Shown: one piece after another, positions 15,807 through 24,538 of the stretch
How the letters are laid out: each line of letters opens with the position of its first letter
Position numbering within the stretch: position 1 is the stretch's first letter
Source of the DNA: Spirosoma fluviale
GTDB taxonomy: Bacteria; Bacteroidota; Bacteroidia; Cytophagales; Spirosomataceae
Reading direction: 5' to 3'
Assembly (NCBI RefSeq): GCF_900230225.1
Contig: NZ_OCNH01000008.1
Span: forward strand, 62,001-126,000
Length of the DNA stretch: 64,000 bases
The notes under the pieces: generated by a model
What the model saw: only the letters and a program-made list of their open reading frames with translations
The model's database searches: none
Told to the model about the DNA's origin: nothing
Made by a program: the position numbers and the translations under genes

Positions 15807-18561
15807 CACGTCGCTCCCGTTGCCGCCAGAACCAGATTCCACCCAGGCCAATCATAACCAGTAGAGATAAGATACCGACCCAGGGACTGTACGAAAGATG
15901 AACAAGTGGTCTTGAATCTCCGACTATGATCAGACCCGCCCAGTAATTAGGCAGTTGGTCTTCTCCTTCAGCGGTGCTGAGCCAATCCTGCTTGGCCCGT
16001 TGCAGAGCTACATCTTTGGGTAAACCCTGATCCAGATAGGCATAAAAGAGGTCGGTTAGCTGGTAGGTAGCTTCGTTTTGAACGCTCCAGAGGGTTGTCA
16101 GCACACTGGGTACGCCCAGCGCTGAAAATCCACGCGCCAGACTAAACACGCCTTCGCCCCGCTGGTTGGCCCCAATACCGGTTTTACAGGCCGCCAGCAC
16201 CACCAGCTCCGCGTTGGGCAATACGCCATCACGCAGGTCGGAGAGTTGCAAGGTTGAGTCGGCGAAATAGAGAGACGGCTCCCGGTCAGAGCTATCGGCG
16301 GTAGCATGGGTGAATAGGTGAATGATGCGAGCATTGGCGGCTTTTCTCAGAAAAGAAGCTTTTGTAGCCTTACCATGCGTGAGTAATGTCGACGTAGTAA
16401 ACCGCCCGGCAATGGGAGTCAGGGCTTCGTCGGAGCGGGGCAAGAGTACCTGATTAAGGCCGGAAGCAAACTCAACCGGGGCTACGCCGAGAAAATCGGT
16501 CGATTGAAAACCCTTTCCACGAATCTGTTTCCCTCCATTTTTCAACAGTAGGCCAACGGAATACACATAACTGAATGCATAGTCATTGACCGCAAAATCT
16601 GCTTTATCGGGCGAACGGCTCAGGGCATCGAACGGCACGAAAAAGCCATCGGGCGATACCAGAACCCGTCCGTTTGGCAAGCCGAATGGAGCCAGTAACT
16701 GACGATACAAGTCGTTGCTGAGTCCCAAAAACCGATTTACATCGTCGCGTCTGCTCATCGCTGCTGGGTTAGCTAGCAACTCAGCGAACTGATGGAGAGC
16801 TTTTGCATACGCCTTGATGGGTTGCTTCTTCAAAACAGCTTTATCGCTCGTAACCGCCATTAAGTACAGGGCACTATCGCCAACGAAATACGTAACGAGC
16901 GAACCGGATTGTTTCTTCAGGTACTGTTTTAAATCAGCGAGTGCTATAGTTTGGTTTTCATATTTGTACTGATAATAAGCCGGATTCGACGCTTCAAGGT
17001 TCTTCAAAAACGTAGTCAAGCTATCCTGTTTAGCAAAAAGAGCCATCCGGGCTACGTTATAGGCCGGTCCATTGTCGGACGGGAGGCTGGCCAATGTATT
17101 TTGCTGATTATTGACCGCCTGCCGCAACTGTTGTTCCTGTGCAATCTGTACCTCGGTTAGTTGCTGCCGGGCACCGAGTTCGTTTAGCTTATCGGTCAGC
17201 ATAACGGCCCGGCTCTTTTCCATAAACCGAAAGGCCTGTTCGACATCGCCCAGTAAAAAACAGGTTTCAATAGCGCGTTCGTACATGCTCCGCGTCTTCT
17301 GCCGCCAGAACAACTTCGATTGCTGACCCGTATGCTCCCACCGCATAAAGTCAATCATCTGGTCGGCAACTTTGTATGTATCGAGGGCCGCTTTTAGCAG
17401 TTTCCGGTCGTTTCCTGTTGCTTTGGCATAGTCGAGCCAGGTATCAGCCTTGTCCCGAATAAGACTCAATAAGTATTCTTTATTGGCTGATAGTTTGATA
17501 GATCGACTGTCAGGATTGGATGTAAAACTAACGCTGTCTACCAAAGGATCTATCAGGCGGAATGCGTCCTGATAATAGCCCAGTGCTTCCTGATAGTGTG
17601 TCAAATCCTGCTGTGCTTTGCCAATACAATTTAAAAGCACCAACCGCCCCCCCGTATCGTCGCAATACTCAAGTGCCTGTTTGTAACTAGCCAACGCTTT
17701 ATCGTATTGCCGTAACTTCCTGGCATACACCAGCCCAAGACTTGTGAGTGACTGGAAACACCCGTGTCGAAAATTAGCTTGTTTATTCAGGTAAATAGCT
17801 TTGTGATAATACTGAATAGCCCTACCGGCCAGTTGTTGTTTGTTGGCCACATCAGCCAACAGCGAATAGACATTGGCTGTTATACCCGGTTCATTAATCT
17901 GTTTGGCCAATCGTAGTGCTTTCTGAAGAGCAGCAATGGCAGCAGGTAAATTATCAAGGACTATAAGGGACTGAGCCTGCTGAACCAGTGTATTGGCCGT
18001 CATCTTAGGGTCTTTCGCCTTCTGTGACAGGTGGATACCCTCCTGAGCTACGTTGACGGCTTTCTCGTAGTCGCCAATGTTATAGTATATGTACGAAAGC
18101 TCATCGTAGGCGCTAGCACCAGAAGCCCACTTCTCCGGATAGTTTCTGGCCATGGCAATAGCGGTCGTAAAGGCTTGTATAGCCCGGTTGTAATCAGCTT
18201 TATCGCCATAGATACGGCCCAGGTTGTAATAGCTATGAACCAGATTGGCTCTCCGTACAGCAGGCCCCTTCATCTGGTTAACCGCAATAGCCCGCCGGGT
18301 GAGCGCAATGGCAGTATCCAGACTACCCGCATACCAGTACGAACGCCCCAGTATGTGAAGCGTTTTAGCATACACTGAATCATTGGTGGTCCGACAGTTG
18401 CGGGATTGCCTTTCCAGTTCAGCTGATTTCGATATGATCTGGCGAGGTGTTGGCAATCCAGACAGGTCAACCAAACGACTATACCGCTGAGCCATAGTCG
18501 GGCACTGCGCCCGAACAAGCGCAGGCAACAAGACTAACCCCAAAACCAGCGTACGCCACAT
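15772..18561 (-). CDS. TPR-CHAT protease-like membrane protein
   Basis: The 929-residue protein has a signal peptide (MWRTLVLGLVLLPALVRA), about eight tetratricopeptide repeats (residues 55-430), a coiled-coil-prone linker (about 440-520) and a CHAT domain (about 590-870). The caspase-like catalytic dyad is intact: His752 in HLFTHAT and Cys792 in VVLAACKTG. A membrane helix lies near 893-912 (WVGILSLLVMIGLGGIWFW), followed by a short basic tail. The TPR and CHAT parts should therefore face the periplasm. CHAT proteases cut proteins in regulated cell-death and signalling systems. It ends an operon with a subtilisin-like lipoprotein, an anti-sigma-like TPR protein and a sigma factor. The cleavage target is unknown. 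Confidence 0.85.
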   Translation of the reverse strand: MWRTLVLGLVLLPALVRAQCPTMAQRYSRLVDLSGLPTPRQIISKSAELERQSRNCRTTNDSVYAKTLHILGRSYWYAGSLDTAIALTRRAIAVNQMKGPAVRRANLVHSYYNLGRIYGDKADYNRAIQAFTTAIAMARNYPEKWASGASAYDELSYIYYNIGDYEKAVNVAQEGIHLSQKAKDPKMTANTLVQQAQSLIVLDNLPAAIAALQKALRLAKQINEPGITANVYSLLADVANKQQLAGRAIQYYHKAIYLNKQANFRHGCFQSLTSLGLVYARKLRQYDKALASYKQALEYCDDTGGRLVLLNCIGKAQQDLTHYQEALGYYQDAFRLIDPLVDSVSFTSNPDSRSIKLSANKEYLLSLIRDKADTWLDYAKATGNDRKLLKAALDTYKVADQMIDFMRWEHTGQQSKLFWRQKTRSMYERAIETCFLLGDVEQAFRFMEKSRAVMLTDKLNELGARQQLTEVQIAQEQQLRQAVNNQQNTLASLPSDNGPAYNVARMALFAKQDSLTTFLKNLEASNPAYYQYKYENQTIALADLKQYLKKQSGSLVTYFVGDSALYLMAVTSDKAVLKKQPIKAYAKALHQFAELLANPAAMSRRDDVNRFLGLSNDLYRQLLAPFGLPNGRVLVSPDGFFVPFDALSRSPDKADFAVNDYAFSYVYSVGLLLKNGGKQIRGKGFQSTDFLGVAPVEFASGLNQVLLPRSDEALTPIAGRFTTSTLLTHGKATKASFLRKAANARIIHLFTHATADSSDREPSLYFADSTLQLSDLRDGVLPNAELVVLAACKTGIGANQRGEGVFSLARGFSALGVPSVLTTLWSVQNEATYQLTDLFYAYLDQGLPKDVALQRAKQDWLSTAEGEDQLPNYWAGLIIVGDSRPLVHLSYSPWVGILSLLVMIGLGGIWFWRQRERRVMAVFSTAHSA

Positions 18562-18575
18562 ACTATTCCACTCCG

Positions 18576-19973
18576 TTAAGGTAATGACTTTATGTACTTA
18601 TTTGCCATGACCTGATTGCCGGTTCCCTGGTTAGTATTCGAAATCTGACCAGAAATGTCAGCCCGGCTGTTCAACACCCCCGGCGACTCAACCAGTTTGC
18701 GGGCTATCCACCCAGCTACGACCGGTGACGCGTAAGACGTTCCATATATGTCCAAGACTGAGCTACCAGGACCGTCATGCATTCGAAAATAACAGGGTAC
18801 CGAATTGTCCATTGCACCCACTACATATTCTTTAGCATAGTTCTGCCGTATACAGGCGACTACCAGACCGTTGACATCTCTTGAAACGGTTGTTACCGGA
18901 ACTACCCGGTCGAACTCGGCGGCAAACATTGCCGGGTAGAACTGGGGATTCAAGGTGGTCAGATCCCGGTTTAGACTCGTCGAGTCAACCAGATGATTAC
19001 CGGCAGCAACAATTATCCAGATACCAGCCCTATGCGCTTCAGCGATGTACTTCCTGAACAGGCTATCCAATCCTCCATAGTAGCCTAAACTCATATTGAA
19101 CACTTTGACTCCGTTTTTCTGGGCCGTCTTCATCGCACACATGAGTCCATACAGATCCCCCTGATTATGCCCGTTCAGCACTTTCATAGGTACAATTTTA
19201 GGCACTATATTACTGTTACTAAACTGCCTGACCAACAGGTTCGCTACCCGCGATCCATGATGAACCGGGGTTAGGTCTGTAGTCGTTTTTTCGTCGCCTT
19301 CTATTGTAAAATTCCAGCCAAGGGCGTTTGTTTTGGCAGGATCAAGCGCATCGTTGGTACAGGAAGTGGTTGATAACAGGTAACTGTCGGACAAATAATT
19401 GGCACCAGGCAAAAAACCAGAATCAAAGACAGCAACCTTTATTTGTTTCGAGGTTGCCGGATTGTCAGGCGGTATAATACCCTTACCGGCATAGCCCCTT
19501 CCAGCAACTTCCCGGTTGTCTGTCTGCTGACTTGGATCGTATGTGTTGATTAGAAAGTTTAAACCCACTGTCAAAGAACCGCTGCCCGGTAAATCAACTC
19601 CACCCGACTGCCCACCACCGGGAGACCGAACCGCAACGCCACCAGGATCATGTCCTTCGATAATCCAGCCGGGGGGCAATTCCAGGTTGACCAGCGAGTC
19701 ACAAGGGCAACGACGAATCCTAATGTCATCATCTGCCAACGATCCACCTGCCTCTTCAGCCGCTTTGCGAATAGCTTTTCGTATGGTAGTATCATTGACC
19801 GTATTTGGCAGAAGCAAATTCGCCGACGAATACCAAGGTTTTTCGACGGACTTCTCACAGCATTGTTTGCAGAAAAATTTACAGCTACTTAGCGAGTTTA
19901 TAAGAACTAAAAAGAGTAAACCACCAAAAATGGAACGGCTAGTTCGATTTAGCAGGATGATGATCAGGTACAT
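18576..19973 (-). CDS. Subtilisin-like (S8) serine protease lipoprotein
   Basis: The 465-residue protein has a long N-terminal hydrophobic segment ending in LSSCKFF, a lipobox-like site near Cys31, so it is probably lipid-anchored. The S8 catalytic triad is present: Asp184 in AVFDSG, His239 in HHGSRVA and Ser413 in GTSYASPVVAG, with the oxyanion Asn in AAGNH. A cysteine-rich stretch (CKFFCKQCCEK) follows the signal. The region between about 40 and 170 may be a propeptide or binding domain. It lies 14 bases upstream of the CHAT gene in the same operon. The substrate is unknown; the CHAT protein or the anti-sigma protein are possible partners. Confidence 0.88.
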   Translation of the reverse strand: MYLIIILLNRTSRSIFGGLLFLVLINSLSSCKFFCKQCCEKSVEKPWYSSANLLLPNTVNDTTIRKAIRKAAEEAGGSLADDDIRIRRCPCDSLVNLELPPGWIIEGHDPGGVAVRSPGGGQSGGVDLPGSGSLTVGLNFLINTYDPSQQTDNREVAGRGYAGKGIIPPDNPATSKQIKVAVFDSGFLPGANYLSDSYLLSTTSCTNDALDPAKTNALGWNFTIEGDEKTTTDLTPVHHGSRVANLLVRQFSNSNIVPKIVPMKVLNGHNQGDLYGLMCAMKTAQKNGVKVFNMSLGYYGGLDSLFRKYIAEAHRAGIWIIVAAGNHLVDSTSLNRDLTTLNPQFYPAMFAAEFDRVVPVTTVSRDVNGLVVACIRQNYAKEYVVGAMDNSVPCYFRMHDGPGSSVLDIYGTSYASPVVAGWIARKLVESPGVLNSRADISGQISNTNQGTGNQVMANKYIKSLP

Positions 19974-19987
19974 TGCGGTGAGCGGGT

Positions 19988-20728
19988 TTAAAATGACTTT
20001 ATTAGCTTTTCGGCCTCAGCTTTCCCGTCCAAGTTCCTGGTAATCACTTCGTCAAGCAACTTTTTGGCTTGCTCTTTATCCATCGGTAGTCCGCGCTTTA
20101 ACAGTGCCAGACTTTCGTAGAATAAACCGGGGTTGCTATAGAGGTCTGTCCGTTCGCTCAGTCGGTGAAACAGGGTAATCGCTTGGTCGTAATTTCCCTG
20201 GCGCAGGGAAACAATACCAGCGTATTTTAACGCACGATCATTGGTGGGCTGGCGCTTGAGTATATCCAGAAAGAGTGCGTCGGCCTCGGCTAGTTTACCG
20301 CTATTGACCAACCCAACAGCTGTTTTCAGGCTATCGACCGTTGTTGACCCGGACGAACCACCGTCCATAGTCGTGGGTAGCTCCATAAAGTGTTCGGCTA
20401 CATAATCGTCGGCCAGGCGGGTTGCCATCTCGGGGGAGTTGGTAGGGCGGAGAAAGTACCAGCCCAGCCCCAGCAGGACAGTAATGCTGGCGGCAGCGGC
20501 CCAGCGCATGGGTACACTCCACATCGAAGCGGGTTTACGGAGCGCATCCAGTTCTGCTTTTCGTTGTTCGCGGGCCTGCTCCCCAGCCACCTGTTTCGTT
20601 AACATGTAGAAAGCCAGAGCCTCGGCCACGGCCGGATCGGTACGGAGAGCGGCCTCAAAACGTACTCGCTCGTCCGGGGTGAGCTGGCCGGTCACATAAT
20701 TTTCAATTGTCTCCAGATCAGTGTTCAT
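19988..20728 (-). CDS. Anti-sigma-like membrane protein with TPR-type periplasmic part
   Basis: The 246-residue protein starts with a zinc-free anti-sigma-like cytoplasmic region (MNTDLETIENYVTGQLTPDERVRF), has one membrane helix near residues 74-92 (WAAAASITVLLGLGWYFL), and continues into a periplasmic helical part with TPR-like repeats (AEADALFLDILKRQPTNDRALKYAGIV). Its start overlaps the sigma gene stop by four bases (ATGA), typical of a sigma/anti-sigma pair. It probably binds the adjacent sigma factor. The periplasmic TPR could sense or bind the downstream proteases. Confidence 0.8.
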   Translation of the reverse strand: MNTDLETIENYVTGQLTPDERVRFEAALRTDPAVAEALAFYMLTKQVAGEQAREQRKAELDALRKPASMWSVPMRWAAAASITVLLGLGWYFLRPTNSPEMATRLADDYVAEHFMELPTTMDGGSSGSTTVDSLKTAVGLVNSGKLAEADALFLDILKRQPTNDRALKYAGIVSLRQGNYDQAITLFHRLSERTDLYSNPGLFYESLALLKRGLPMDKEQAKKLLDEVITRNLDGKAEAEKLIKSF

Positions 20729-21315
20729 AGTATATCGCGGAAACGTTCACGTAGTTTATCCAAACAACGCAGGCGACTGGTTTTAGCCACGGCGGCCGTA
20801 TTGTAGCCCATAGTCAGTGCAATCTCATCGTCGGAATAGCCTTCGCCCCACGATAAAATCATGGATCGACATTTATCACCCAATTCGTTCAGGTGCTTAT
20901 GGAGCTTTTCCAGATCACTCTGCGCAATGAGTTTCTGCACAATCGAGCGTGCTTCGTCGGGCAATTGCAGGAGTGAATCATCGAGCGAAAAGGCATCGTG
21001 GACGCTACTACGCTTAGTCGTCTTTTTACGAATTTCGTCAACACATTTATTCGTAAATATTTGATACAGGTAGGTTTTAAGTTCCGAACGGCCTTCAAAG
21101 CGGGCGCTGACGATGTTATCGAACATCGCCAGGACGGTATCAGAATACACACTGGCACATTCGTCTTCGGTTAACCGATGCTTGCGAACGCCGTCTGTAA
21201 TGAGATATTGATATTTTTCGTAGAGCTTATTTTCGTAGAGCCGACGCTGTGAACCGCCAGCCCGGATACCCGTCATTATATCAGCATCGGAAAGCTGTCG
21301 GGAAGAAAGTCGCAT
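20725..21315 (-). CDS. ECF sigma factor heading the CHAT operon
   Basis: A 196-residue sigma-70 family protein with region 2 (about 25-95; DECASVYSDTVLAMFDNI, LKTYLYQIFTNKCVDEIRK) and region 4 (about 135-190; LGDKCRSMILSWGEGYSDDEIALTMGYNTAAV). It is the first gene of the operon sigma, anti-sigma, S8 protease, CHAT. It most likely controls its own operon, by analogy with other ECF factors. No promoter with a clear consensus is seen upstream. Confidence 0.87.
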   Translation of the reverse strand: MRLSSRQLSDADIMTGIRAGGSQRRLYENKLYEKYQYLITDGVRKHRLTEDECASVYSDTVLAMFDNIVSARFEGRSELKTYLYQIFTNKCVDEIRKKTTKRSSVHDAFSLDDSLLQLPDEARSIVQKLIAQSDLEKLHKHLNELGDKCRSMILSWGEGYSDDEIALTMGYNTAAVAKTSRLRCLDKLRERFRDIL

Positions 21316-21382
21316 AGGATAAAGGAGACATAGCTATATGCGACGGTAAGATAAGTAAATTTAGGAAATCGGTTTACTTAAT

Positions 21383-22549
21383 TCAGGAAATCAAAAAGGG
21401 TCGTGGACTAAAACATAATACAAAGACAATGAGCGCAATCCAGCCCAGTATTTGCCGCTTGGCGTCTAGTGGTTCTTCAAGCTCCGTTTCGGGGTGGTAA
21501 ATACCCAAAAACCGGCCCAGCACGAAGGAAAAAACAAGGAAGCCCGAGTAGCCTTCAATGTCGGGACGAGCCCAGGAAACTACTAGTTGTGCCGCTACTA
21601 CACTAAGGGTAACGAGTAGCGCCGTCATTCGGGAGCCACTCTCGGCCCGCTCGGCAATACGCGAAAAAGCCAGGTACAGGAAGCCTATGTACAAGCCAAA
21701 GTTTCCTAATTGTGAGAAGAAAGCTTCATTGGTAGGCACGGCAAAATCTGTTGGTTTATACATGCCAAGCCCGGCATAAAAGACAAACCCGATAAACAAG
21801 GCCGGAGAAACCCACTGAAACCGCTTACGCCCGATTAGGGCATACAGGATGTGCCCCCCATCTAACTGCCCGATGGGAATAAGGTTGAGGGACGTAAAAA
21901 ACAACGCCAGATAACCCGCCAGCAGGTACGGGTAATGAATCATTTCATACGGGTGGGGCAAACGGGCCGGGTCGGCTATGTAGGTTTTGAAGAATGAAAA
22001 CAGCAAGTTATCCCCCAGCGCAATGGCTCCGCCTTCCGGGAGTTTTTGATACGCATATTTCCCGTAGTCGAGACCCCATTTCTTATATTCAGGGTGGATG
22101 CTAAAGATATATTCGGCAGGGGGAAGATGGGAAAATCCATACCAGAGCACCACCAGCGCCAGCGCAAAGCCAGCCAATGGACCGGCAATGCCAATATCGA
22201 AGTATTTACGGCGGCTGTTAATAAAATCCTGAATACGGATAAACGCCCCCAGTGTGCCAATACTCTGCCCAATACCCAGCCAAAGCGGGATATAATAGGG
22301 CAGCGTTACCCGCACATGGTTAGCCTTTGCCGTGAAATAGTGTCCAAACTCATGAACGGTGAGAATAGCGAGGAAAGGGATTGAAAACTGAAATCCAGCG
22401 ACAAATTCAGACCACCCCAGGGGTTTTACCCCTTCAAGAGGAATAAATATGCTACCATACATCCACTCGGCTCCTGCCATCGTGGTGGTAACCAGGGTAA
22501 TTAAAAAAAGACCTCCATGCAGGAGGTAGGTACGGGTATTTTTATTCAT
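21383..22549 (-). CDS. Site-2-protease-like M50 membrane metalloprotease
   Basis: The 388-residue protein starts at MNKNTRTYLLHGG; the longer frame to 22597 runs through a hairpin and is rejected. Several membrane helices are present. The zinc motif HEFGH (about 66-70) lies in a helix, and the second site reads IPIGQLDGGH (about 225-235), giving the third ligand Asp. Such enzymes cut within membrane helices, often to release anti-sigma factors. Two sigma/anti-sigma pairs lie on either side, so a role in their control is possible but not shown. Confidence 0.85.
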   Translation of the reverse strand: MNKNTRTYLLHGGLFLITLVTTTMAGAEWMYGSIFIPLEGVKPLGWSEFVAGFQFSIPFLAILTVHEFGHYFTAKANHVRVTLPYYIPLWLGIGQSIGTLGAFIRIQDFINSRRKYFDIGIAGPLAGFALALVVLWYGFSHLPPAEYIFSIHPEYKKWGLDYGKYAYQKLPEGGAIALGDNLLFSFFKTYIADPARLPHPYEMIHYPYLLAGYLALFFTSLNLIPIGQLDGGHILYALIGRKRFQWVSPALFIGFVFYAGLGMYKPTDFAVPTNEAFFSQLGNFGLYIGFLYLAFSRIAERAESGSRMTALLVTLSVVAAQLVVSWARPDIEGYSGFLVFSFVLGRFLGIYHPETELEEPLDAKRQILGWIALIVFVLCFSPRPFLIS

Positions 22550-22560
22550 AGAAAGAAAGA

Positions 22561-22610
22561 TGTATGATATAGGATGTATGCCAGGAAACCCATACATCCT
22601 ATATCATACA
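22561..22610. repeat. Perfect 20-bp hairpin between HAD and M50 genes
   Basis: Arms 22561-22580 and 22591-22610 are perfect inverted copies with a ten-base loop. It sits between two genes read in the same direction and could act as a terminator or an RNA-stabilising structure. It is one of a set of unrelated long hairpins in this window. Confidence 0.8.
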
Positions 22611-22617
22611 TAAAGAA

Positions 22618-23271
22618 TCAAATATCCTTTAAATAGTCAAGAATGGTTAACGGTGGCTGTATGTGTACGGCTTGAATACCTAACTCAGCAGCCGCCTTGA
22701 TGTTCGCAGCGTTATCGTCAAAAAAAGCGGTTTGTTCGGCAACTAATCCAGCCTCATTCAATACATGCTGGTAGATTTCGGGGGCAGGTTTTAGCAACTG
22801 GACTTCATAGGAATAAAATACCCGCTCGAAGAGTTCTTCCAGCGTTGGCTGGTTCATTCCCTTAAGCACTTTATTGACCTGCCGGATATGAATGGGGCTG
22901 GTGTTACTGAGCAGAAACAAGCGGTAGTTTGAATCTAATTCTTTGATCCGCTCAATACGCTCGACTGGTAAGTCAAGCAGAATGGTATTCCAGGCAGTGT
23001 CAATCACTTCGTCGGCCCAGTCATCAGATTCGTTGGTACGCTCTTTCAGCATTTTCCGGACGTGAGCCCGGAAGGCTTCGTCGTCGATTACACCGGTTTC
23101 GTACTGCCCAACGAGGTTATGTTCCATCCAGAGGGCACGAACATCGTCTTCGGGCAGGTTGGCCAGCATGGCGAAGTTCCGGATGGGAGCGGTCAGATCA
23201 ATCGGGATGATTACATCACCGAGATCGAAAATAAGATTCTTGAGTATTGATTTGTTGGGTAAAAACTCCAT
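22618..23271 (-). CDS. HAD-superfamily phosphatase
   Basis: A 217-residue protein with the HAD motifs: LIFDLGDVIIPID (motif I, where the usual DxD is D-L-G), LFLLSNTSP (motif II), a lysine in LLKPAPEIYQ (motif III) and FFDDNAANIKAA (motif IV). It resembles the YihX/epoxide-hydrolase-type HAD group, which dephosphorylate sugar phosphates. The open frame upstream of 23271 is not supported. Substrate unknown. Confidence 0.85.
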   Translation of the reverse strand: MEFLPNKSILKNLIFDLGDVIIPIDLTAPIRNFAMLANLPEDDVRALWMEHNLVGQYETGVIDDEAFRAHVRKMLKERTNESDDWADEVIDTAWNTILLDLPVERIERIKELDSNYRLFLLSNTSPIHIRQVNKVLKGMNQPTLEELFERVFYSYEVQLLKPAPEIYQHVLNEAGLVAEQTAFFDDNAANIKAAAELGIQAVHIQPPLTILDYLKDI

Positions 23272-23376
23272 TCGCAGTTGCGGTTCCGGCCTTACAGGAA
23301 CCGGGGCCAAAGATAGCCCGGATTGGCAGACAAATGAGCAAAGAGAATAGCAAAGTTGAGTCAAGCGATTACCAAA

Positions 23377-24021
23377 TCAATTAACCGGATGGCCTAATTC
23401 ACTTAAACAGTGATTGAGTTCGTTCAGATACCGGCCATACGCGTGGTTTATGTACCATTTGAGAAGGTAATAAACACCTATGATTGTGCTGATAGCCAGC
23501 GCTAAAGAAATAACCAGAAAGAGGATACCCGGATGCGCTGGCAAAGCCGCAACGGCCGGGTCGGTTCTATCATCGGTAATACCCATATAAACGCCCAATG
23601 CTCCGCCTACTAAGGCACTTACCGGAATCGAACGCATGCAATAGCGATAGTAGGTCTTCACAAATCGGCTAATGATGTCAACTAGTTCCTGTAGGTAATT
23701 CCGTACCGATCCTGTAGCCTGATCGAGTCGGGTGGCCAGTTGGCGATATTGCCAGATAAAGGCAACTACCTGAACAATACTAACAACTACCAAACCCAGA
23801 CCCACCCAACGAAAAATAGTGGATGACCAGATCGCCATTAAAACCGCCAGCACCAGCATCATCAGCAAGGCACTGCTTACTTCCCAAAGCATGTTTCGCA
23901 TAATACGCTCAATAGCCGAATGGAATCGCTGCTGAAGCATGGCCTCAAGATCAGGTCCAGACTTTTCCGGAACCTGCTCAAATTGAGCCTGATAAAATGC
24001 TTTAAATTCGTCGAGTTCCAT
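23377..24021 (-). CDS. Membrane protein paired with an ECF sigma factor
   Basis: The 214-residue protein has a charged N-terminus of about 45 residues and then four membrane helices, two near 45-95 (ALLMMLVLAVLMAIW, GLGLVVVSIVQVVAFIW) and two near 130-190. It starts three bases after the stop of the sigma gene at 24025-24510, so the two are translated together and it may be the anti-sigma factor. No named domain is recognised. Confidence 0.6.
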   Translation of the reverse strand: MELDEFKAFYQAQFEQVPEKSGPDLEAMLQQRFHSAIERIMRNMLWEVSSALLMMLVLAVLMAIWSSTIFRWVGLGLVVVSIVQVVAFIWQYRQLATRLDQATGSVRNYLQELVDIISRFVKTYYRYCMRSIPVSALVGGALGVYMGITDDRTDPAVAALPAHPGILFLVISLALAISTIIGVYYLLKWYINHAYGRYLNELNHCLSELGHPVN

Positions 24022-24024
24022 CCG

Positions 24025-24510
24025 TTAATCCTGTTGTACTGTTTGCTTCAACTGCTGCTTGATCCGACTCATTTTAACCCCGACATAATTAGGGGTGATA
24101 CCCAGTACCTGACCAATGGTGGCATAGTCATAATCATCGAGATAGAGTAAGACAAGGGCTTTATCTATTTTATCCAATTGCCCAATGGCCTTATAAAGTG
24201 CCGCAAATTGTGCTTCGGCCACCTCATCCTGAAAATCAGGCAGTTGTAAAGCGCCATCAAGACCATCCTGAACGGGTTTTCGTTTTTCCCGGCGAAAGTG
24301 AGAAATGGCCGTATTCAACCCGATTTGATAAAGCCATGTGGAAAAGGCAGCCTCCTGGCGGAAAGCACGATTCGCTTTCCAGGCGTTCAGCAGAATTTCC
24401 TGAAACAGATCTTCACGGTCTTCCGGTTTGTCGGCGTAGAGGTGACAAACTTTATGAATGATTTTCTGATGCTGGCGAATCTGGCGAACAAACTCCTGCT
24501 CTGACAACAT
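24025..24510 (-). CDS. ECF RNA polymerase sigma factor
   Basis: A 161-residue sigma-70 family protein. Region 2 is seen in LYADKPEDREDLFQEILLNAWKA and AFSTWLYQIGLNTAISHFRR, and region 4 in LDKIDKALVLLYLDDYDYATIGQVLGITPNYVGVKMSRIKQQL. It lies in a minus-strand run between an M50 metalloprotease gene and a membrane protein gene that is its probable regulator. Confidence 0.87.
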   Translation of the reverse strand: MLSEQEFVRQIRQHQKIIHKVCHLYADKPEDREDLFQEILLNAWKANRAFRQEAAFSTWLYQIGLNTAISHFRREKRKPVQDGLDGALQLPDFQDEVAEAQFAALYKAIGQLDKIDKALVLLYLDDYDYATIGQVLGITPNYVGVKMSRIKQQLKQTVQQD

Positions 24511-24538
24511 GGGGAGCGGTAGCGAAGGGATAAGTGGC

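Noticed and set aside
15772..18561. Type III-E CRISPR (Craspase) locus
   Set aside because: There is a TPR-CHAT protein but no gRAMP effector, no Cas1/Cas2 and no repeat array; its signal peptide and membrane helix also differ.
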